NCBI GenBank assembly: GCA_913057195.1
Contig: CAJXNL010000011.1
Span: forward strand, 1-64,000
Direction of reading: 5' to 3'
DNA: 64,000 nucleotides
Origin: an uncultured Wenzhouxiangella sp.
GTDB lineage: Bacteria; Pseudomonadota; Gammaproteobacteria; Xanthomonadales; Wenzhouxiangellaceae
The position numbers and the translations under genes are program-made. Below the pieces are notes generated by a model that was not told the origin of the DNA, searched no databases, and was given only the letters and a program-made list of their open reading frames with translations. This document shows, piece after piece, positions 49,613 through 60,525 of this stretch. The stretch's first letter is position 1; every line of letters starts with the position of its first letter.

Positions 49613-49626
49613 GACACCGCATTATA
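49591..49626. promoter_or_regulatory. interlocked divergent -10 elements of nnr and queG
   Basis: TATAAT at 49591-49596 (plus) lies 7 nt before the nnr ATG at 49604. On the minus strand TATAAT at 49626-49621 lies 8 nt before the queG ATG at 49612. Each promoter therefore sits inside the other gene's 5' coding sequence, and both transcripts would begin at or within about two bases of their ATG. The -35 elements are poor. Confidence 0.55.
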
Positions 49627-51103
49627 TCGAGCCGAGCAGGTGCGCACCCTGGATGCGATGGCGATCGACGCCCAGGGTCACAGCGGTCAGTCCTTAATGG
49701 AGCGTGCCGGATTGAAAACCTGGCAGGTGCTGCGGGCACGATGGCCTGAGGTGAGACGCATCAGCGTGTGCTGCGGCGGAGGCAACAACGGCGGTGATGG
49801 CTGGGTGCTCGCCCGCCATGCGTTGGAGGCGGGTGTTTTGGTCCAGCCGATCTCAGTCGTGGACCCTGATCAGCTTCAAGGCGATGCTCGGCGCGCCCAT
49901 CGAGCCTTCATCCAAAACCCCAGCGCGCCACCGGTCGAGCGCTTTGATGACAATGTCGAGTTGAACGGTGAGGTGGTGGTCGATGCGCTGTTGGGCATTG
50001 GCCTTCGTGGTGCGGCATCGGGGGCGGCAGCGGCCTGCATTGAGTGCATGGCTGCCGCATCGACACCGGTGCTGTCGGTGGATGTGCCCTCCGGGTTGGT
50101 GGCCGATACGGGCACTGCCCCCGGACCGGCGGTGCATGCTGAGGTGACGGTGAGTTTCGTGGGCCAGAAACGAGGCCTGTTCACGGGCGAGGCGGCGCGC
50201 CATCGAGGCCATTTGGTCTTTGATTCGTTGGGCGCAGAAGCGTTGGCGTCGCAACACATGCCCCGGCCGGATGCAACACTGCTCACCGGTGATGTTTGGC
50301 GCCAGACGCGGCCGCGTCTTTGGGCCGACACCCACAAAGGACAACGGGGCCATGTGGATGTGGTTGGGGGTGCACCTGGGATGGCGGGTGCGCCGGTGCT
50401 GGCGGCGCTCGGTGCGCTGTATGCCGGCAGTGGCCGAGTCACGGTCTGGGGGAGTGCAGCCACTGTGACCGCCGCTTTGGCACAGACGCCCGCGCTGATG
50501 GCGCATGACATCGTGTCAAACAATCGATGGCAAACCCCTGATTGGTCAGGCGATGTGTTGGCGATTGGTCCTGGTTTGGGTGAGGTTGCCGACCCTAAGG
50601 TGAGCTCAATGTTGGCGGCTGCAATGGCATTCGAAGGCCCGCTCGTGGTGGATGCGGACGGGCTGAACGCATTGGCGGGGCAGGCATGCCCGGCGCGGTC
50701 GGGCGAGTGGGTGCTGACCCCGCACCCGGGAGAAGCGGCGCGGCTTTTGGGTGTGGACACGGCCGCGGTCCAAGCTGACCGGTTTGAGGCAGCGCGAACA
50801 CTGGCACGCACCCATCAAGCCGTGGTGGTGCTCAAAGGCTGGGGCACTTTGATCGCCCATCCCCAAGGCAGCGTTTGGGTTTGTCCATTTGGGACACCGG
50901 CAATGGCCAGTGCTGGCATGGGCGATGTTCTCACGGGGATCATTGCCAGTCTTTGGGGCCAGGGCTTGAGCGCGCTGGATGCGGCCCGATGCGGTGTGTT
51001 GATTCATGCATGGGCGGGCGAGCTTGCCGCCAAGGGGCGTCGATCCATCACCGCCGATCAACTGGCTCAACATGTCGCTCAAGTAATGGTGTCAGCACAT
51101 TGA
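49604..51103 (+). CDS. nnr: bifunctional NAD(P)H-hydrate epimerase/dehydratase
   Basis: A 499-aa metabolite-repair enzyme that restores NAD(P)H from its hydrated R and S forms. The N-terminal YjeF_N epimerase domain has EQVRTLDAMAID, SLMERAG, CGGGNNGGDGWVLAR and VDVPSGL. The C-terminal dehydratase domain has GHVDVVGGAPGMAGAPVLA, VDADGLNAL, LTPHPGEAARLLG and GTPAMASAGMGDVLTGI. I choose ATG 49604; the ATG at 49595 lies within the -10. Followed by tsaE 5 nt later, the conserved nnr-tsaE pairing. Confidence 0.93.
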   Translation: MRHDTALYRAEQVRTLDAMAIDAQGHSGQSLMERAGLKTWQVLRARWPEVRRISVCCGGGNNGGDGWVLARHALEAGVLVQPISVVDPDQLQGDARRAHRAFIQNPSAPPVERFDDNVELNGEVVVDALLGIGLRGAASGAAAACIECMAAASTPVLSVDVPSGLVADTGTAPGPAVHAEVTVSFVGQKRGLFTGEAARHRGHLVFDSLGAEALASQHMPRPDATLLTGDVWRQTRPRLWADTHKGQRGHVDVVGGAPGMAGAPVLAALGALYAGSGRVTVWGSAATVTAALAQTPALMAHDIVSNNRWQTPDWSGDVLAIGPGLGEVADPKVSSMLAAAMAFEGPLVVDADGLNALAGQACPARSGEWVLTPHPGEAARLLGVDTAAVQADRFEAARTLARTHQAVVVLKGWGTLIAHPQGSVWVCPFGTPAMASAGMGDVLTGIIASLWGQGLSALDAARCGVLIHAWAGELAAKGRRSITADQLAQHVAQVMVSAH

Positions 51104-51108
51104 TTGAT

Positions 51109-51570
51109 ATGGATTTATCTCAGCCGATCGAGGTGCCCACGGCCGAGGCGATGCAGTGGTTGGGGCGTTCGCTGGCAGGCATGCTGTCGCCTGGAGAGGT
51201 GGTGTTTCTTAAGGGTCCCCTGGGGGCGGGCAAGACGACTTTGGCTCAGGCCATCGTCCGCAGTTTGGGCTACACCGGCCGAGTCAAAAGTCCCAGCTAT
51301 GGGCTGATCGAACTCTATCCAGTGAATGATTTTACGGTCGCGCATTTGGATCTGTATCGGTTGACCTCGTCTGAGGAGGTGGCCGACTTGGGGCTGGAGG
51401 CCTACTGCACCAATGACACCCTCATCTTGATCGAGTGGCCCAGCCGAGGCGAGGGGCACTTGCCCCGGCCCGATTGGCTGATTGAGATCGAAGATGGGCC
51501 AATGGCGACAACGACCCCCGATGGGGCGGATGCACAGCGCCAAGTTCGCGTTGAGCGATGCTCAGGCTAG
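51109..51570 (+). CDS. tsaE: tRNA threonylcarbamoyladenosine synthesis ATPase TsaE
   Basis: A 153-aa P-loop ATPase that supports TsaB-TsaD in t6A37 modification. Walker A GPLGAGKTTLAQAIVRSLG, the SPSYGLIELY motif and HLDLYRL, then LILIEWPSRGEGHLP. Start ATG 51109 directly after nnr. The last 4 nt overlap the convergent DUF1499 gene. Confidence 0.93.
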   Translation: MDLSQPIEVPTAEAMQWLGRSLAGMLSPGEVVFLKGPLGAGKTTLAQAIVRSLGYTGRVKSPSYGLIELYPVNDFTVAHLDLYRLTSSEEVADLGLEAYCTNDTLILIEWPSRGEGHLPRPDWLIEIEDGPMATTTPDGADAQRQVRVERCSG

Positions 51571-52316
51571 CGGTCGAGTCGTTGGGCCAGGGCGGCCAGA
51601 AACTGCTCGATTCGGGCGGCATTTTTTCCCACGTCTGACACCCCCACCCGAGATTTTGAACGCACGTCGACGACTGTTTCATTTTCCGCTTGCCTGATGC
51701 GAATGACCACATCATCAACAAAACCAAACCAGAAAGTTGTATCGAAGGCCTCAATGCGGCCAGTGTCGGGTGACTGAGCCACGATCGACCAGTCCAGTTG
51801 TCTGGCGACGATGAGGGCTTGCTCGAAGACCTCGCCAGCGGATGCCTCGACCCGCAGGGAGTCGATCTGGGGATAGGCCGCGCGCTGCTTTTGTGCCACC
51901 TCGTCGCCCGGGTAGGCCACAGGGTTGGTGGCTTCGGTGCGCAGCGCAGCGATCTCAACAAACTCAGGCACATTCTGGGTATCGGTGGTGATGTCGTGGA
52001 TTCTCGGAAGCGAACTGGCTTTTTGATAAAACATATAGGGAATCGAGGCTGAGCCCACCGCCAGGATCAGCGCCGCTGTCAGACTGCCTCCTGAGGTGTA
52101 ACGGAATCGTTTGATGAACAGAAAAACAAGCGTCAATCCGGCCACGGCCAGTGCCGCAAAAAAAGACCATTGGATCATTTGAAAGCCCAGCCGGAAGTCC
52201 CAAACGCCAAACCGAGCCCCCGGCCCGGCGGCGGCGAGCAGGGCCGCCGCGGCCGCGGCGAAGATCAACATCCAGCGGCCGAGCGTCATCGCAGGCTTCT
52301 TTTTACGAAAGATCAT
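51567..52316 (-). CDS. DUF1499 family membrane protein
   Basis: A 249-aa protein with three N-terminal hydrophobic helices (about 12-31, 44-66, 77-95) followed by a DUF1499 domain (QIDSLRVEASAGEVFEQALIVARQLDWSIVAQSPDTGRIEAFDTTFWFGFVDDVVIRIRQ, VVDVRSKSRVGVSDVGKNAARIEQFL). The domain is widespread and uncharacterised; the soluble part follows the membrane helices. It sits between tsaE and mutS. No operon partner gives a clue. Confidence 0.82.
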   Translation of the reverse strand: MIFRKKKPAMTLGRWMLIFAAAAAALLAAAGPGARFGVWDFRLGFQMIQWSFFAALAVAGLTLVFLFIKRFRYTSGGSLTAALILAVGSASIPYMFYQKASSLPRIHDITTDTQNVPEFVEIAALRTEATNPVAYPGDEVAQKQRAAYPQIDSLRVEASAGEVFEQALIVARQLDWSIVAQSPDTGRIEAFDTTFWFGFVDDVVIRIRQAENETVVDVRSKSRVGVSDVGKNAARIEQFLAALAQRLDR

Positions 52317-52380
52317 GAGCTCAGCTTAACGCATCGATGCCCGCATTTATAGGGGGCGGGTGAGCTGATGGTGTGCCAGG

Positions 52381-55023
52381 TTAGGGCTTGGAGAGCATCG
52401 ATTGCAGGTGATAGAGCGCATCCAACGCCTCACGGGGCGTCAGTTGGTCGGGTTCGAGTGCTTGCAAATGCTCGCGCAAAGCACACAGTTTTTCGGCCTC
52501 AGCGTCACAAATCGCGCGTTCGTGTTGAGCCGGCGTCGGTGAACTCAGCTCCACAGGAGAAAACAAGTCACCCTGGGGCTCAACGGTCTGGCCGCGCTCG
52601 AGTTGAGCCAGGCGTTGGCTGGCTTCGGTCATCACCGCTGCCGGCACGCCAGCCAGCCGCGCCACCTGCAGGCCATAGGATTGGTTGGCGGGACCGGGCT
52701 TGACTTCGTGCAAGAACGCAATGCCGTTGGCATGTTCGCGCGCGGCCAAATGGACGTTGCGAATGCCCTGGCTGTCGTTAGGTGATTCATCGGCCAATCG
52801 GGTTAATTCAAAATAGTGGGTGGCGAACAAAGTCATTGCCTTGATCCGATGGGCCAGTTCGCCCGCCACCGCCCAGGCCAGAGCAAGGCCATCGAAAGTC
52901 GAGGTGCCGCGGCCGATTTCATCCATGAGCACCAGCGACCGGGGCGTGGCATGGCGAAGTATGTGAGCGGTCTCAACCATTTCAACCATAAAGGTCGATC
53001 GACCTTTCGTCAGGTCATCGCCCGCTCCAATCCGAGAGAAAATTCGATCCACTGGCCCCATGCGCGCTTGTTCAGCGGGGACGAAACTGCCTGCGTGGGC
53101 GAGCAGCGTGATCAGTGCGACCTGCCGCATGTAAGTGGATTTCCCGCCCATGTTCGGCCCGGTGATCAACAGCATCCGATGCGTTGGAGACAATGCACAG
53201 TCGTTGGGAATGAAAGCCTCATCCAATACTGTCTCAACGACCGGATGACGGCCTTGAACGATATCAATGCCCGGGCGGTCATCCAAGCTCGGTCGCACCA
53301 GCCTCAGCGATTCAGCGCGCTCTGCCAATGCGGCCAACACATCCAAATGTATCAGTCCATTGACCACGGGTTTGAGCACGTCAAGGTGACTGAAAAGTGT
53401 CTCGATCAATGCGTCGTACAGCACCGCTTCACGCGTCAATGCGCGGTCTTTGGCCGAGAGCATCTTGTCTTCGAACACCTTGAGTTCTTCGGTGATATAG
53501 CGCTCCGCATTTTTGAGCGTTTGACGGCGGGTGTAGTCGTTGGGAACCGCGTCTGCTTGAACTTTGGAGGTCTCGATATAGTACCCATGGACTCGGTTAT
53601 AGCCGACTTTTAGGGTGCTGATTCCGGTGCGTTGGCGTTGTTTTTCTTCATAGTCCAGCAAGAATCCGCTCGCATCGGTTTCCATTGCTCGAAGCTCGTC
53701 GAGTTCCGAATCGAAGCCCGTGCGTATCACGCCGCCATCGCGAATCAGCATGGGTGGCTGATCGACCAACGCCTCAGTCAGGTGTTGATGCAGCTGGGGC
53801 ATCGGCTGAATCGCCGCCAAGGGCCCGGTGCCCCCGGACACAGACTGCGCGTGAGTGGCCAGCTCAGGCAGTTGTGCTAAGCCATCCCGGAGAGTCGCGA
53901 GGTCTCGGGGTCTGGCGCTTTTCAACGCGATGCGAGTGGTGATTCTCTCCAGATCACCCAGGGTTTGCATCGCGTCTCGAATTTGGCCGAGCGCCTGACT
54001 GGCGTGGAGGCGTTCGATCGCATCATGACGCTCACGGAGCGTCACATGGTCAGTGATGGGTTGGGTCAGCCAGCGCCGAAGCGCGCGTGCACCCATGGGG
54101 GTTTGAGTGGTGTCCATCAAACCCACCAATGTGTGCTCCTCCCGACCGTCGGGATGTTGGTCAATTTCCAGGTGTCTTCGGGTGGCCGCATCAAGAACCA
54201 GATATTCGCCGTGCGTGATTTTTTTGAGCGTATCAACGTGGGATAAGTCAGCAGAGACCATTGATTGGGCATAGCGCATCACCGCCCCCGCAGGCGCCAA
54301 GGAGGCATCGTCCGTGTCCAACGCAAAGCTCGCCAAGTCTTTGACTTTAAAATGGTCGCAAAGCCATTCATACGCTGCATGACGCTCAAAGTGCCAAGGC
54401 GGCAGATGTCGGCACGGAGTGTGCTCACCGACCATGCTTTCAATCAAATCGGTGTCGCTTCCTTCAGCCACCAGCACCTCAGCGGGCTGTAAGCGCTGGA
54501 GTTCCGCGGCGAGGCTGGCATCGTCGTCACCTTCGCCCAAGCGCAAGCGCCCGCTGGCCAACTCCAACCACGCCAAAGACCAATGATCGCCACTGGGGGC
54601 TCGATGCAGCGCCACCAAAAGCTGCTCGCGCCGCGCTTCCAATAACGCCTCATCGACCAGTGTGCCTGGGGTCACAAACCGAACAATTTTTCGCTCAACG
54701 GGCCCTTTGCTTGCGCTGGGATCGCCCACTTGCTCACAAATGGCAACCGCTTGGCCTTTTTTGACGAGCCGCGCCAAATAGGCATCGACGGCGTGATGGG
54801 GAACGCCTGCCATAGGAATGGGCTCACCGGCGGATTCGCCGCGCGTGGTGAGGGTGATGTCAAGAAGTTCAGCGGCTTTTCGCGCGTCATCGAAAAACAG
54901 CTCATAAAAGTCGCCCATGCGGAAAAACAACAGCACGCCAGGATGGTTGGCCTCGACCTGCGCGCGCAGCTTGAGATACTGCTGCATCAGCGGGGTGTGT
55001 TGCGGTGAGTTTGTGTCGTTCAT
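52381..55023 (-). CDS. mutS: DNA mismatch repair protein MutS
   Basis: An 880-aa mismatch-recognition ATPase. The N-terminal mismatch-binding motif is [19 protein letters not shown] (Phe-x-Glu: F-Y-E), followed by connector, core and clamp regions (YVLDA-type [15 protein letters not shown]), Walker [14 protein letters not shown], Walker [16 protein letters not shown] and a C-terminal helical region. I start at ATG 55023; homology begins at [24 protein letters not shown] extended -10 ends 7 nt before the ATG and no ribosome site is visible. Confidence 0.96.
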   Translation of the reverse strand: MNDTNSPQHTPLMQQYLKLRAQVEANHPGVLLFFRMGDFYELFFDDARKAAELLDITLTTRGESAGEPIPMAGVPHHAVDAYLARLVKKGQAVAICEQVGDPSASKGPVERKIVRFVTPGTLVDEALLEARREQLLVALHRAPSGDHWSLAWLELASGRLRLGEGDDDASLAAELQRLQPAEVLVAEGSDTDLIESMVGEHTPCRHLPPWHFERHAAYEWLCDHFKVKDLASFALDTDDASLAPAGAVMRYAQSMVSADLSHVDTLKKITHGEYLVLDAATRRHLEIDQHPDGREEHTLVGLMDTTQTPMGARALRRWLTQPITDHVTLRERHDAIERLHASQALGQIRDAMQTLGDLERITTRIALKSARPRDLATLRDGLAQLPELATHAQSVSGGTGPLAAIQPMPQLHQHLTEALVDQPPMLIRDGGVIRTGFDSELDELRAMETDASGFLLDYEEKQRQRTGISTLKVGYNRVHGYYIETSKVQADAVPNDYTRRQTLKNAERYITEELKVFEDKMLSAKDRALTREAVLYDALIETLFSHLDVLKPVVNGLIHLDVLAALAERAESLRLVRPSLDDRPGIDIVQGRHPVVETVLDEAFIPNDCALSPTHRMLLITGPNMGGKSTYMRQVALITLLAHAGSFVPAEQARMGPVDRIFSRIGAGDDLTKGRSTFMVEMVETAHILRHATPRSLVLMDEIGRGTSTFDGLALAWAVAGELAHRIKAMTLFATHYFELTRLADESPNDSQGIRNVHLAAREHANGIAFLHEVKPGPANQSYGLQVARLAGVPAAVMTEASQRLAQLERGQTVEPQGDLFSPVELSSPTPAQHERAICDAEAEKLCALREHLQALEPDQLTPREALDALYHLQSMLSKP

Positions 55024-55030
55024 CAAGCGG

Positions 55031-55039
55031 ACCATACCA
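55031..55039 (-). promoter_or_regulatory. extended -10 seven nt before mutS
   Basis: On the minus strand TGG-TATGGT (55039-55031) is followed by CCGCTTG and the mutS ATG. A second, consensus TATAAT (55054-55049, minus) lies further upstream in the 36-bp gap to pncC and would give a leader of about 20 nt, so two start sites are possible. Confidence 0.4.
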
Positions 55040-55059
55040 AAACAAGGCATTATAGGCGC

Positions 55060-55572
55060 ATGACCCAACACAATGACAGAGACCTGAATATGCTGGCGGC
55101 CGCGGTGGCCCAATGGCTGACCACCCACGGTCGTGTCTTGGCGGTTGCAGAGTCGTGCACAGGCGGTTGGGTGGCCAAAGCCTTGACTGATTTGCCGGGC
55201 AGTTCAGCGTGGTTCGGACAGGGGTTTGTGACCTACTCCAATGAGGCCAAAACGCAAGCCATTGGCGTACCGCCGGCGCTGATCGAGTCCGATGGCGCGG
55301 TCAGTGAGACAGTGGCCTGCGAAATGGCGCTGGGCGCGCAACGCAATGCCGTCAGTGATTTTGCCGTCTCCACCACGGGCATTGCTGGTCCTGGCGGAGG
55401 CTCGCCTGACAAGCCGGTGGGCACGGTGTGTTTCGGGTGGGCACTGCCCAATGGCGTGGTGGAGACCGAACGCCACCACTTTGAAGGAGACAGAGAGGCC
55501 GTCCGTCGTGCCAGCGTCGCGCAAGCCTTGGAGGGTTTATTGGATCGGTTTGCAGGCCCTCTCAGCTTTTGA
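55060..55572 (+). CDS. pncC: nicotinamide-nucleotide amidase (CinA C-terminal family)
   Basis: A 170-aa deamidase converting NMN to nicotinate mononucleotide in pyridine-nucleotide recycling. The CinA motifs are [36 protein letters not shown] (nucleophilic Ser in ESCTGG) and [22 protein letters not shown]. It is the stand-alone form. It lies between divergent mutS and recA, as in Pseudomonas. Confidence 0.92.
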   Translation: MTQHNDRDLNMLAAAVAQWLTTHGRVLAVAESCTGGWVAKALTDLPGSSAWFGQGFVTYSNEAKTQAIGVPPALIESDGAVSETVACEMALGAQRNAVSDFAVSTTGIAGPGGGSPDKPVGTVCFGWALPNGVVETERHHFEGDREAVRRASVAQALEGLLDRFAGPLSF

Positions 55573-55595
55573 GAATCTCGTGTGTAGACTGATGC

Positions 55596-55637
55596 TTAAG
55601 CCGGATGGGCAGGCTTAAAAGGTCAGCGGCCCGCTGA
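55596..55637. repeat. two adjacent inverted repeats between pncC and recA
   Basis: TTAAGCC (55596-55602) pairs with GGCTTAA (55612-55618). TCAGCGG (55623-55629) pairs with CCGCTGA (55631-55637). They lie in the 209-bp gap and may form the pncC terminator region, although T-runs are lacking. Confidence 0.5.
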
Positions 55638-55692
55638 ATCCTCTGTCAGAAATTGCCCTTTGGCAGGCGGCAGGCCTGGGACAGTCATGAGG

Positions 55693-55708
55693 CTGTGAGA
55701 TAATACAA
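55693..55708 (+). promoter_or_regulatory. LexA-box-like site over the recA -10
   Basis: CTGT-GAGATAAT-ACAA matches the gammaproteobacterial SOS box CTGT-N8-ACAG except for its last base. It contains GATAAT (55699-55704), a likely -10, so LexA binding would cover the promoter. The recA leader would be about 70 nt. Confidence 0.6.
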
Positions 55709-55781
55709 GGCAGATGCTGCAGCGTGGATCGCTGATCAGGCAACCCAATCAAGCAACCGAATTTGAAAAGAGGTAGAGACC

Positions 55782-56819
55782 GTGGATGACAATCGTAAAC
55801 AAGCGCTGAGCGCTGCACTGGGACAAATCGAAAAGCAGTACGGCAAAGGGGCTGTGATGCGCATGGGCGATGAGACGGGGCGGCGCGATGTGCCGGTCGT
55901 CTCAACAGGCTCGCTGGCGTTGGATATTGCCCTTGGGGTTGGCGGTCTGCCGCGTGGTCGGGTCATCGAAATCTATGGGCCAGAGTCATCGGGCAAAACC
56001 ACCATGTCTTTGCATGCGTTGGCTGAAGCACAAAAAGCAGGCGGCACCTGCGCCTTTGTCGATGCCGAACATGCCCTGGACCCGACTTATGCCCAAAAGC
56101 TTGGCGTCAACGTCGATGACTTGTTGGTCTCGCAGCCAGACACGGGTGAACAGGCCCTTGAAATTACCGACATGCTGGTGCGATCAGGGGCTGTCGACGT
56201 GGTTGTGGTGGACTCCGTCGCCGCGCTGACCCCTAAGGCTGAAATTGAGGGTGAAATGGGCGACTCGCACGTCGGCCTTCAGGCGCGTCTGATGAGTCAA
56301 GCGCTCCGAAAGCTGACGGGGAATATCAAGCGAACCAATTGCATGGTGATCTTCATCAATCAGATCCGGATGAAGATTGGGGTGATGTTTGGCTCGCCGG
56401 AAACCACAACCGGCGGAAACGCATTAAAGTTCTACTCATCTGTGCGTCTGGACATTCGCCGCATCGGCGCGTTGAAGCGAGGCGATGAGGTGATTGGCAA
56501 TGAGACTCGAGTCAAGGTCGTAAAAAATAAAATGGCACCGCCATTCCGTCAGGCCGTTTTTGAAATTCTTTACGGTGAGGGAATCTCTCGTGAGGGCGAA
56601 CTGATTGAACTGGGTGTTGAGCACAACCTCATTAAGAAATCCGGGGCCTGGTACAGCTATGGCGAAGATCGAATCGGCCAAGGCAAAGACAATGTGCGCC
56701 AGTTTTTGAAAGAGCACCCTGAAATGGCCAATGAAATTGAGTCGCAGCTTCGAGAGAAGCTTTTACCGAAAATTAAAGCTGAGGTTGAGGAGGACAGCGA
56801 GGCTCAGGCCTCAGAATAA
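55782..56819 (+). CDS. recA: recombinase RecA
   Basis: A 345-aa strand-exchange ATPase. Walker A is GPESSGKTT (66-74), Walker [11 protein letters not shown], the DNA-binding L1/L2 regions are around [25 protein letters not shown] and [29 protein letters not shown]. The acidic tail is typical. The start is GTG 55782 with AGAGGT upstream. An SOS-box-like site lies over the presumed promoter. recX and alaS follow on the same strand. Confidence 0.97.
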   Translation: MDDNRKQALSAALGQIEKQYGKGAVMRMGDETGRRDVPVVSTGSLALDIALGVGGLPRGRVIEIYGPESSGKTTMSLHALAEAQKAGGTCAFVDAEHALDPTYAQKLGVNVDDLLVSQPDTGEQALEITDMLVRSGAVDVVVVDSVAALTPKAEIEGEMGDSHVGLQARLMSQALRKLTGNIKRTNCMVIFINQIRMKIGVMFGSPETTTGGNALKFYSSVRLDIRRIGALKRGDEVIGNETRVKVVKNKMAPPFRQAVFEILYGEGISREGELIELGVEHNLIKKSGAWYSYGEDRIGQGKDNVRQFLKEHPEMANEIESQLREKLLPKIKAEVEEDSEAQASE

Positions 56820-56840
56820 TGGGTCGCGAGTGAACAGGTC

Positions 56841-57380
56841 ATGGCAAGCGACGAAGATCAAGATGACCCGCTCACCGACGTTGGATCTGGCGAAGGGTCA
56901 GACGATAATGGTTTGGATCAAGCGACACCCAAGGCAAGTCATGAGCAGTCACTGACAGATGGCCAGCATGTCGCTGTTCGTCTGTTGGCAGGCCGTGAAC
57001 ATGCACGAGATGAATTGATTCGAAAATTGCATCAGCGTGGATGGAGTGAATCGCAGTGCGAAACAATTCTAGATCGATTGATGGCCTTAGGGTTGCAGAG
57101 CGATGAGCGCTTCGCAGAGAGTTTTGTGCGCAGTCGCGTGCAAAAGGCTTTCGGGCCGGTGCGCATCCGAGCTGAGCTCCAGCAGCGCGGGATCGACCGA
57201 GAACTGATTGAGCAAGCGCTTCGATCCGATACACCTGATTGGCTCGCGGTTGCGGCAGGCTGGTATGAGCGTCGTTATGGCACCGAGCCCATTGAGGACG
57301 TCAAAGAGCGCGGAAGACGACAAGCTGCGCTGGCGCGGCGGGGTTTTTCCTCGGACATTATTCGTGAGCTGATAGATTAA
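56841..57380 (+). CDS. recX: RecA modulator RecX
   Basis: A 179-aa helical-repeat protein that caps RecA filaments. The first 40 residues are unusually acidic ([24 protein letters not shown]). The RecX repeats follow: [55 protein letters not shown] and [16 protein letters not shown]. It lies 21 nt after recA, permitting read-through expression. Confidence 0.92.
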   Translation: MASDEDQDDPLTDVGSGEGSDDNGLDQATPKASHEQSLTDGQHVAVRLLAGREHARDELIRKLHQRGWSESQCETILDRLMALGLQSDERFAESFVRSRVQKAFGPVRIRAELQQRGIDRELIEQALRSDTPDWLAVAAGWYERRYGTEPIEDVKERGRRQAALARRGFSSDIIRELID

Positions 57381-57385
57381 CGATC

Positions 57386-60004
57386 ATGAAAACAACCGCT
57401 GAAATTCGACAGGCATTTATTGATTTCTTTGTAGAGCGAGATCACCGCGAGGTGGCCTCCAGCTCGTTGGTCCCTGGAAATGACCCCACGCTTTTGTTCA
57501 CCAATGCGGGCATGGTGCAATTTAAAGACGTATTTTTGGGCGCTGAAACGCGTGGCTATTCGCGAGCGGTGACCGCCCAGCGGTGTGTCCGAGCAGGCGG
57601 TAAACACAACGATCTTGAAAATGTGGGCTACACCGCAAGGCACCATACATTTTTCGAAATGCTCGGTAATTTCAGTTTTGGGGATTACTTTAAAAAAGAA
57701 GCCATTGAATATGCCTGGTTTTTCCTGACTGATGTCTGTCGACTGCCGCCCGAGCAGCTTTGGGTGACGGTGTATGAAGACGATGATGAAGCGGCCGACC
57801 TCTGGTTGAACCACATCGGTGTTGACCCGAAGCGATTTTCTCGCATCGGCGCCAAAGATAATTTTTGGGCCATGGGGGACACCGGCCCCTGCGGACCTTG
57901 CTCAGAGATTTTTTATGACCATGGGCCCGACATTCCAGGTGGCCCGCCGGGCTCTGACGACGAGGACGGCGATCGATATATTGAAATCTGGAATTTGGTC
58001 TTCATGCAATTTGATCGTGCCAGCGATGGTTCAATGACGCCACTGCCCAAGCCTTGCGTGGACACTGGTATGGGTTTGGAGCGTTTGGCAGCGATTCTTC
58101 AGGGGGTGCACAGCAACTACGATATCGATCTGTTTAAGCACCTGATTGATGCCGCTGCACGCGTCACGGGCACTGATGATCGTGGAGCCGCTTCGCTCAA
58201 GGTCCTGGCTGACCATATTCGGGCCTGCGCTTTTTTGGTGGTCGATGGTGTGTTGCCGAGCAATGAGGGTCGAGGTTATGTGTTGCGTCGCATCATTCGA
58301 CGAGCCATTCGCCATGGCCATAAACTGGGTGTCGAGAAGCGTTTTTTTGCCGACCTGGTGGACCCTCTGGTGGAGATTATGGGCGGTGCTTACCCCGAGC
58401 TGGTTGAAAATAAAGCCCAAGTGGTTCAAGTGTTAACTCACGAAGAGACACGCTTTCGAGAGACGCTGGATCAAGGCATGGCGCTTCTGGGTGAGGCGCT
58501 GAGCAGTCTGGATGGCGCGGTGATCCCAGGGGAGCTCGCTTTTAAGCTGTACGACACTTATGGGTTTCCGATTGATTTAACGCGCGATATCGCCAGAGAG
58601 CGTGGTTTAGAGGTCGATGAAGCCGCCTTCGACAGCGCGATGAACGCACAGCGTGAACGTGCTCGATCGGCAGGCTCATTTAAGGGCGAGGCATTGCTGT
58701 CGGCGGAGGACTTGGCTCAGGTGCCCGCCACAGAATTTGTCGGCTACACCCGGCTGAGCGTCACCGACAGCCAAGTGGTCGGGTTGATTGAGGACCAACA
58801 ACGCACCGATTGCCTTGAGTCAGGGCAAAGCGGCGTGGTTTTTTTAGACGTGACACCCTTTTATGGCGAGTCGGGCGGCCAAGTGGGTGATCAAGGGTGT
58901 ATTCAACTCGGAGATGCTTATTTCGAGGTGAGAGACACGCAAAAGATTGCGGGCCAATATTTTGCCCACCATGGACAGCTCGTTTCGGGGCGATTGCAAA
59001 TCGGCGATCGGGTGAGCGCGACCGTGGATGAGTCGCGCCGCGCCAATATCGTTCGCCATCACTCAGCGACGCACCTTTTGCATGCGGCGTTGCGTGCCAT
59101 TTTGGGTACGCATGTGCAACAAAAAGGTTCAATGGTGGGGCCTCAGCGTTTGCGGTTTGATTTTTCTCACCCAACGCCATTGACGGCAGAGGAGCTTGAG
59201 TCCATCGAGCGTTGGGTCAGTGAGCGGATTATGGGCAATGTCTCATCCGTCATAGAGCAAATGCCCTATGAGGAAGCCATTGCCGCTGGCGCATTGGCGT
59301 TCTTCGGTGATAAATATGGAGATCACGTGCGCGTGGTCCGTTTCGGAGATGACTCGGTTGAGCTATGCGGGGGCACGCATGTCGATCGCATGGGTGAGAT
59401 CGGGGTGTTCAAAATCATCTCTGAAAGCGGCGTTTCGTCTGGCGTTCGCCGCATTGAGGCCGTGGCAGGCGAGCACGCCCGGGCGTATATTCAGCATCAG
59501 ACCGCCATGGTTCACTCACTGGCCGACCTGTTGAAAACTGAACCGGACTCTCTGACCGAGCGGGTTACTCACTTGCTCAAGCACGCACGCGATATGGAAA
59601 AAGAGCTTGAGCGGCTGAAGACCGAAGTGGCACTTCAAGCGGGCGATGAGCTGCTCAAGCAAGCTTGCGATGTGGAGGGGGTTCAGGTTTTGGCGGCACA
59701 GGTCAGTGACTTAGATGCTGACGGGCTCAGGACCTTACTCGATCAGCTGAAAGATAAGCTGGGGTCCGCGGTGGTGGTTTTGGGCTCGCCATCCGATGGT
59801 GGTGTCCGTCTCGTTGCAGGCGTGACCAAAGATCTCACATCCACGCTCAAGGCCGGTGATCTGATTCGCGAGGTGGCCGCGGTGGTTGATGGTAAAGGCG
59901 GAGGGCGGCCAGATTTCGCGCAGGCGGGTGGCTCCAAACCAGAAGCGTTGCCAGAGGCGCTGGCGCTTGTCAAAGAGCGGGTGCACGCATTGCGGCTGAA
60001 ATAA
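57386..60004 (+). CDS. alaS: alanyl-tRNA synthetase
   Basis: An 872-aa class II synthetase. The catalytic core runs from [21 protein letters not shown] through [17 protein letters not shown] and the class II motif region [13 protein letters not shown]; the editing domain has [12 protein letters not shown] and [15 protein letters not shown] with the metal-binding His/Cys set. The C-Ala domain ends [12 protein letters not shown]. It begins 5 nt after recX; the recA-recX-alaS order is widely conserved. Confidence 0.97.
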   Translation: MKTTAEIRQAFIDFFVERDHREVASSSLVPGNDPTLLFTNAGMVQFKDVFLGAETRGYSRAVTAQRCVRAGGKHNDLENVGYTARHHTFFEMLGNFSFGDYFKKEAIEYAWFFLTDVCRLPPEQLWVTVYEDDDEAADLWLNHIGVDPKRFSRIGAKDNFWAMGDTGPCGPCSEIFYDHGPDIPGGPPGSDDEDGDRYIEIWNLVFMQFDRASDGSMTPLPKPCVDTGMGLERLAAILQGVHSNYDIDLFKHLIDAAARVTGTDDRGAASLKVLADHIRACAFLVVDGVLPSNEGRGYVLRRIIRRAIRHGHKLGVEKRFFADLVDPLVEIMGGAYPELVENKAQVVQVLTHEETRFRETLDQGMALLGEALSSLDGAVIPGELAFKLYDTYGFPIDLTRDIARERGLEVDEAAFDSAMNAQRERARSAGSFKGEALLSAEDLAQVPATEFVGYTRLSVTDSQVVGLIEDQQRTDCLESGQSGVVFLDVTPFYGESGGQVGDQGCIQLGDAYFEVRDTQKIAGQYFAHHGQLVSGRLQIGDRVSATVDESRRANIVRHHSATHLLHAALRAILGTHVQQKGSMVGPQRLRFDFSHPTPLTAEELESIERWVSERIMGNVSSVIEQMPYEEAIAAGALAFFGDKYGDHVRVVRFGDDSVELCGGTHVDRMGEIGVFKIISESGVSSGVRRIEAVAGEHARAYIQHQTAMVHSLADLLKTEPDSLTERVTHLLKHARDMEKELERLKTEVALQAGDELLKQACDVEGVQVLAAQVSDLDADGLRTLLDQLKDKLGSAVVVLGSPSDGGVRLVAGVTKDLTSTLKAGDLIREVAAVVDGKGGGRPDFAQAGGSKPEALPEALALVKERVHALRLK

Positions 60005-60068
60005 ACAGGCCGATTTGCGTGCACCCCAAAAGCCCGGTGCTGATCAAATCAGTGAACCATGGGCGTTC

Positions 60069-60452
60069 TCAGTGATGGTCTTCAGCGGCATCTGCCTGTG
60101 CTTTCGTCGCATGTCGCGTGCCCGCGCTGTGTTCGGGTGGGGCATAAATGGTGTAAAGCTTCAGTGGCGTGGTGCCTGAGTTAATGAAGTTGTGTTTGGC
60201 GCCTGCGTGCACAAAAACCAGATCGTTGGCTTTCACCTGGAGGGTTTCGCCATCCAAAACCGCTTCGCCTTCGCCCTCCACAAAAATCAGAATTTGGTCA
60301 TGGTCATCGTGTATTTCCTCGCCGATATCATCACCCGGCTGAATGGTCATCACGACCAACTGTGACTCTTGTCCGGTAATAATTTCATCTCGAAACGCAT
60401 CATTTTCACGGGTGCGATCAACGATGGGAACAAGGCAATCTTTTTTTGACAT
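60069..60452 (-). CDS. cupin-domain protein
   Basis: A 127-aa single-domain cupin. Motif 1 (GDDIGEEIHDDHDQILIFVEGEG) and motif 2 (NDLVFVHAGAKHNFINSG) supply His and Glu-like metal ligands, similar to mannose-6-phosphate-isomerase-like cupins. The C-terminus is His/Glu-rich. GAAGGAG precedes the ATG. Substrate unknown. Confidence 0.85.
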   Translation of the reverse strand: MSKKDCLVPIVDRTRENDAFRDEIITGQESQLVVMTIQPGDDIGEEIHDDHDQILIFVEGEGEAVLDGETLQVKANDLVFVHAGAKHNFINSGTTPLKLYTIYAPPEHSAGTRHATKAQADAAEDHH

Positions 60453-60525
60453 TTTGGCTTCTCCTTCGGGTCTTCAGTGTTGCAGATCGGCTGAATGCCA
60501 CAACCACCATCTTAACGTGATGGCG

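Noticed and set aside
55024-55059. Leaderless call for pncC
   Set aside because: CATTAT ends 6 nt before its ATG but is a weak -10 without a TG extension, and it overlaps the stronger mutS-directed TATAAT; not counted.
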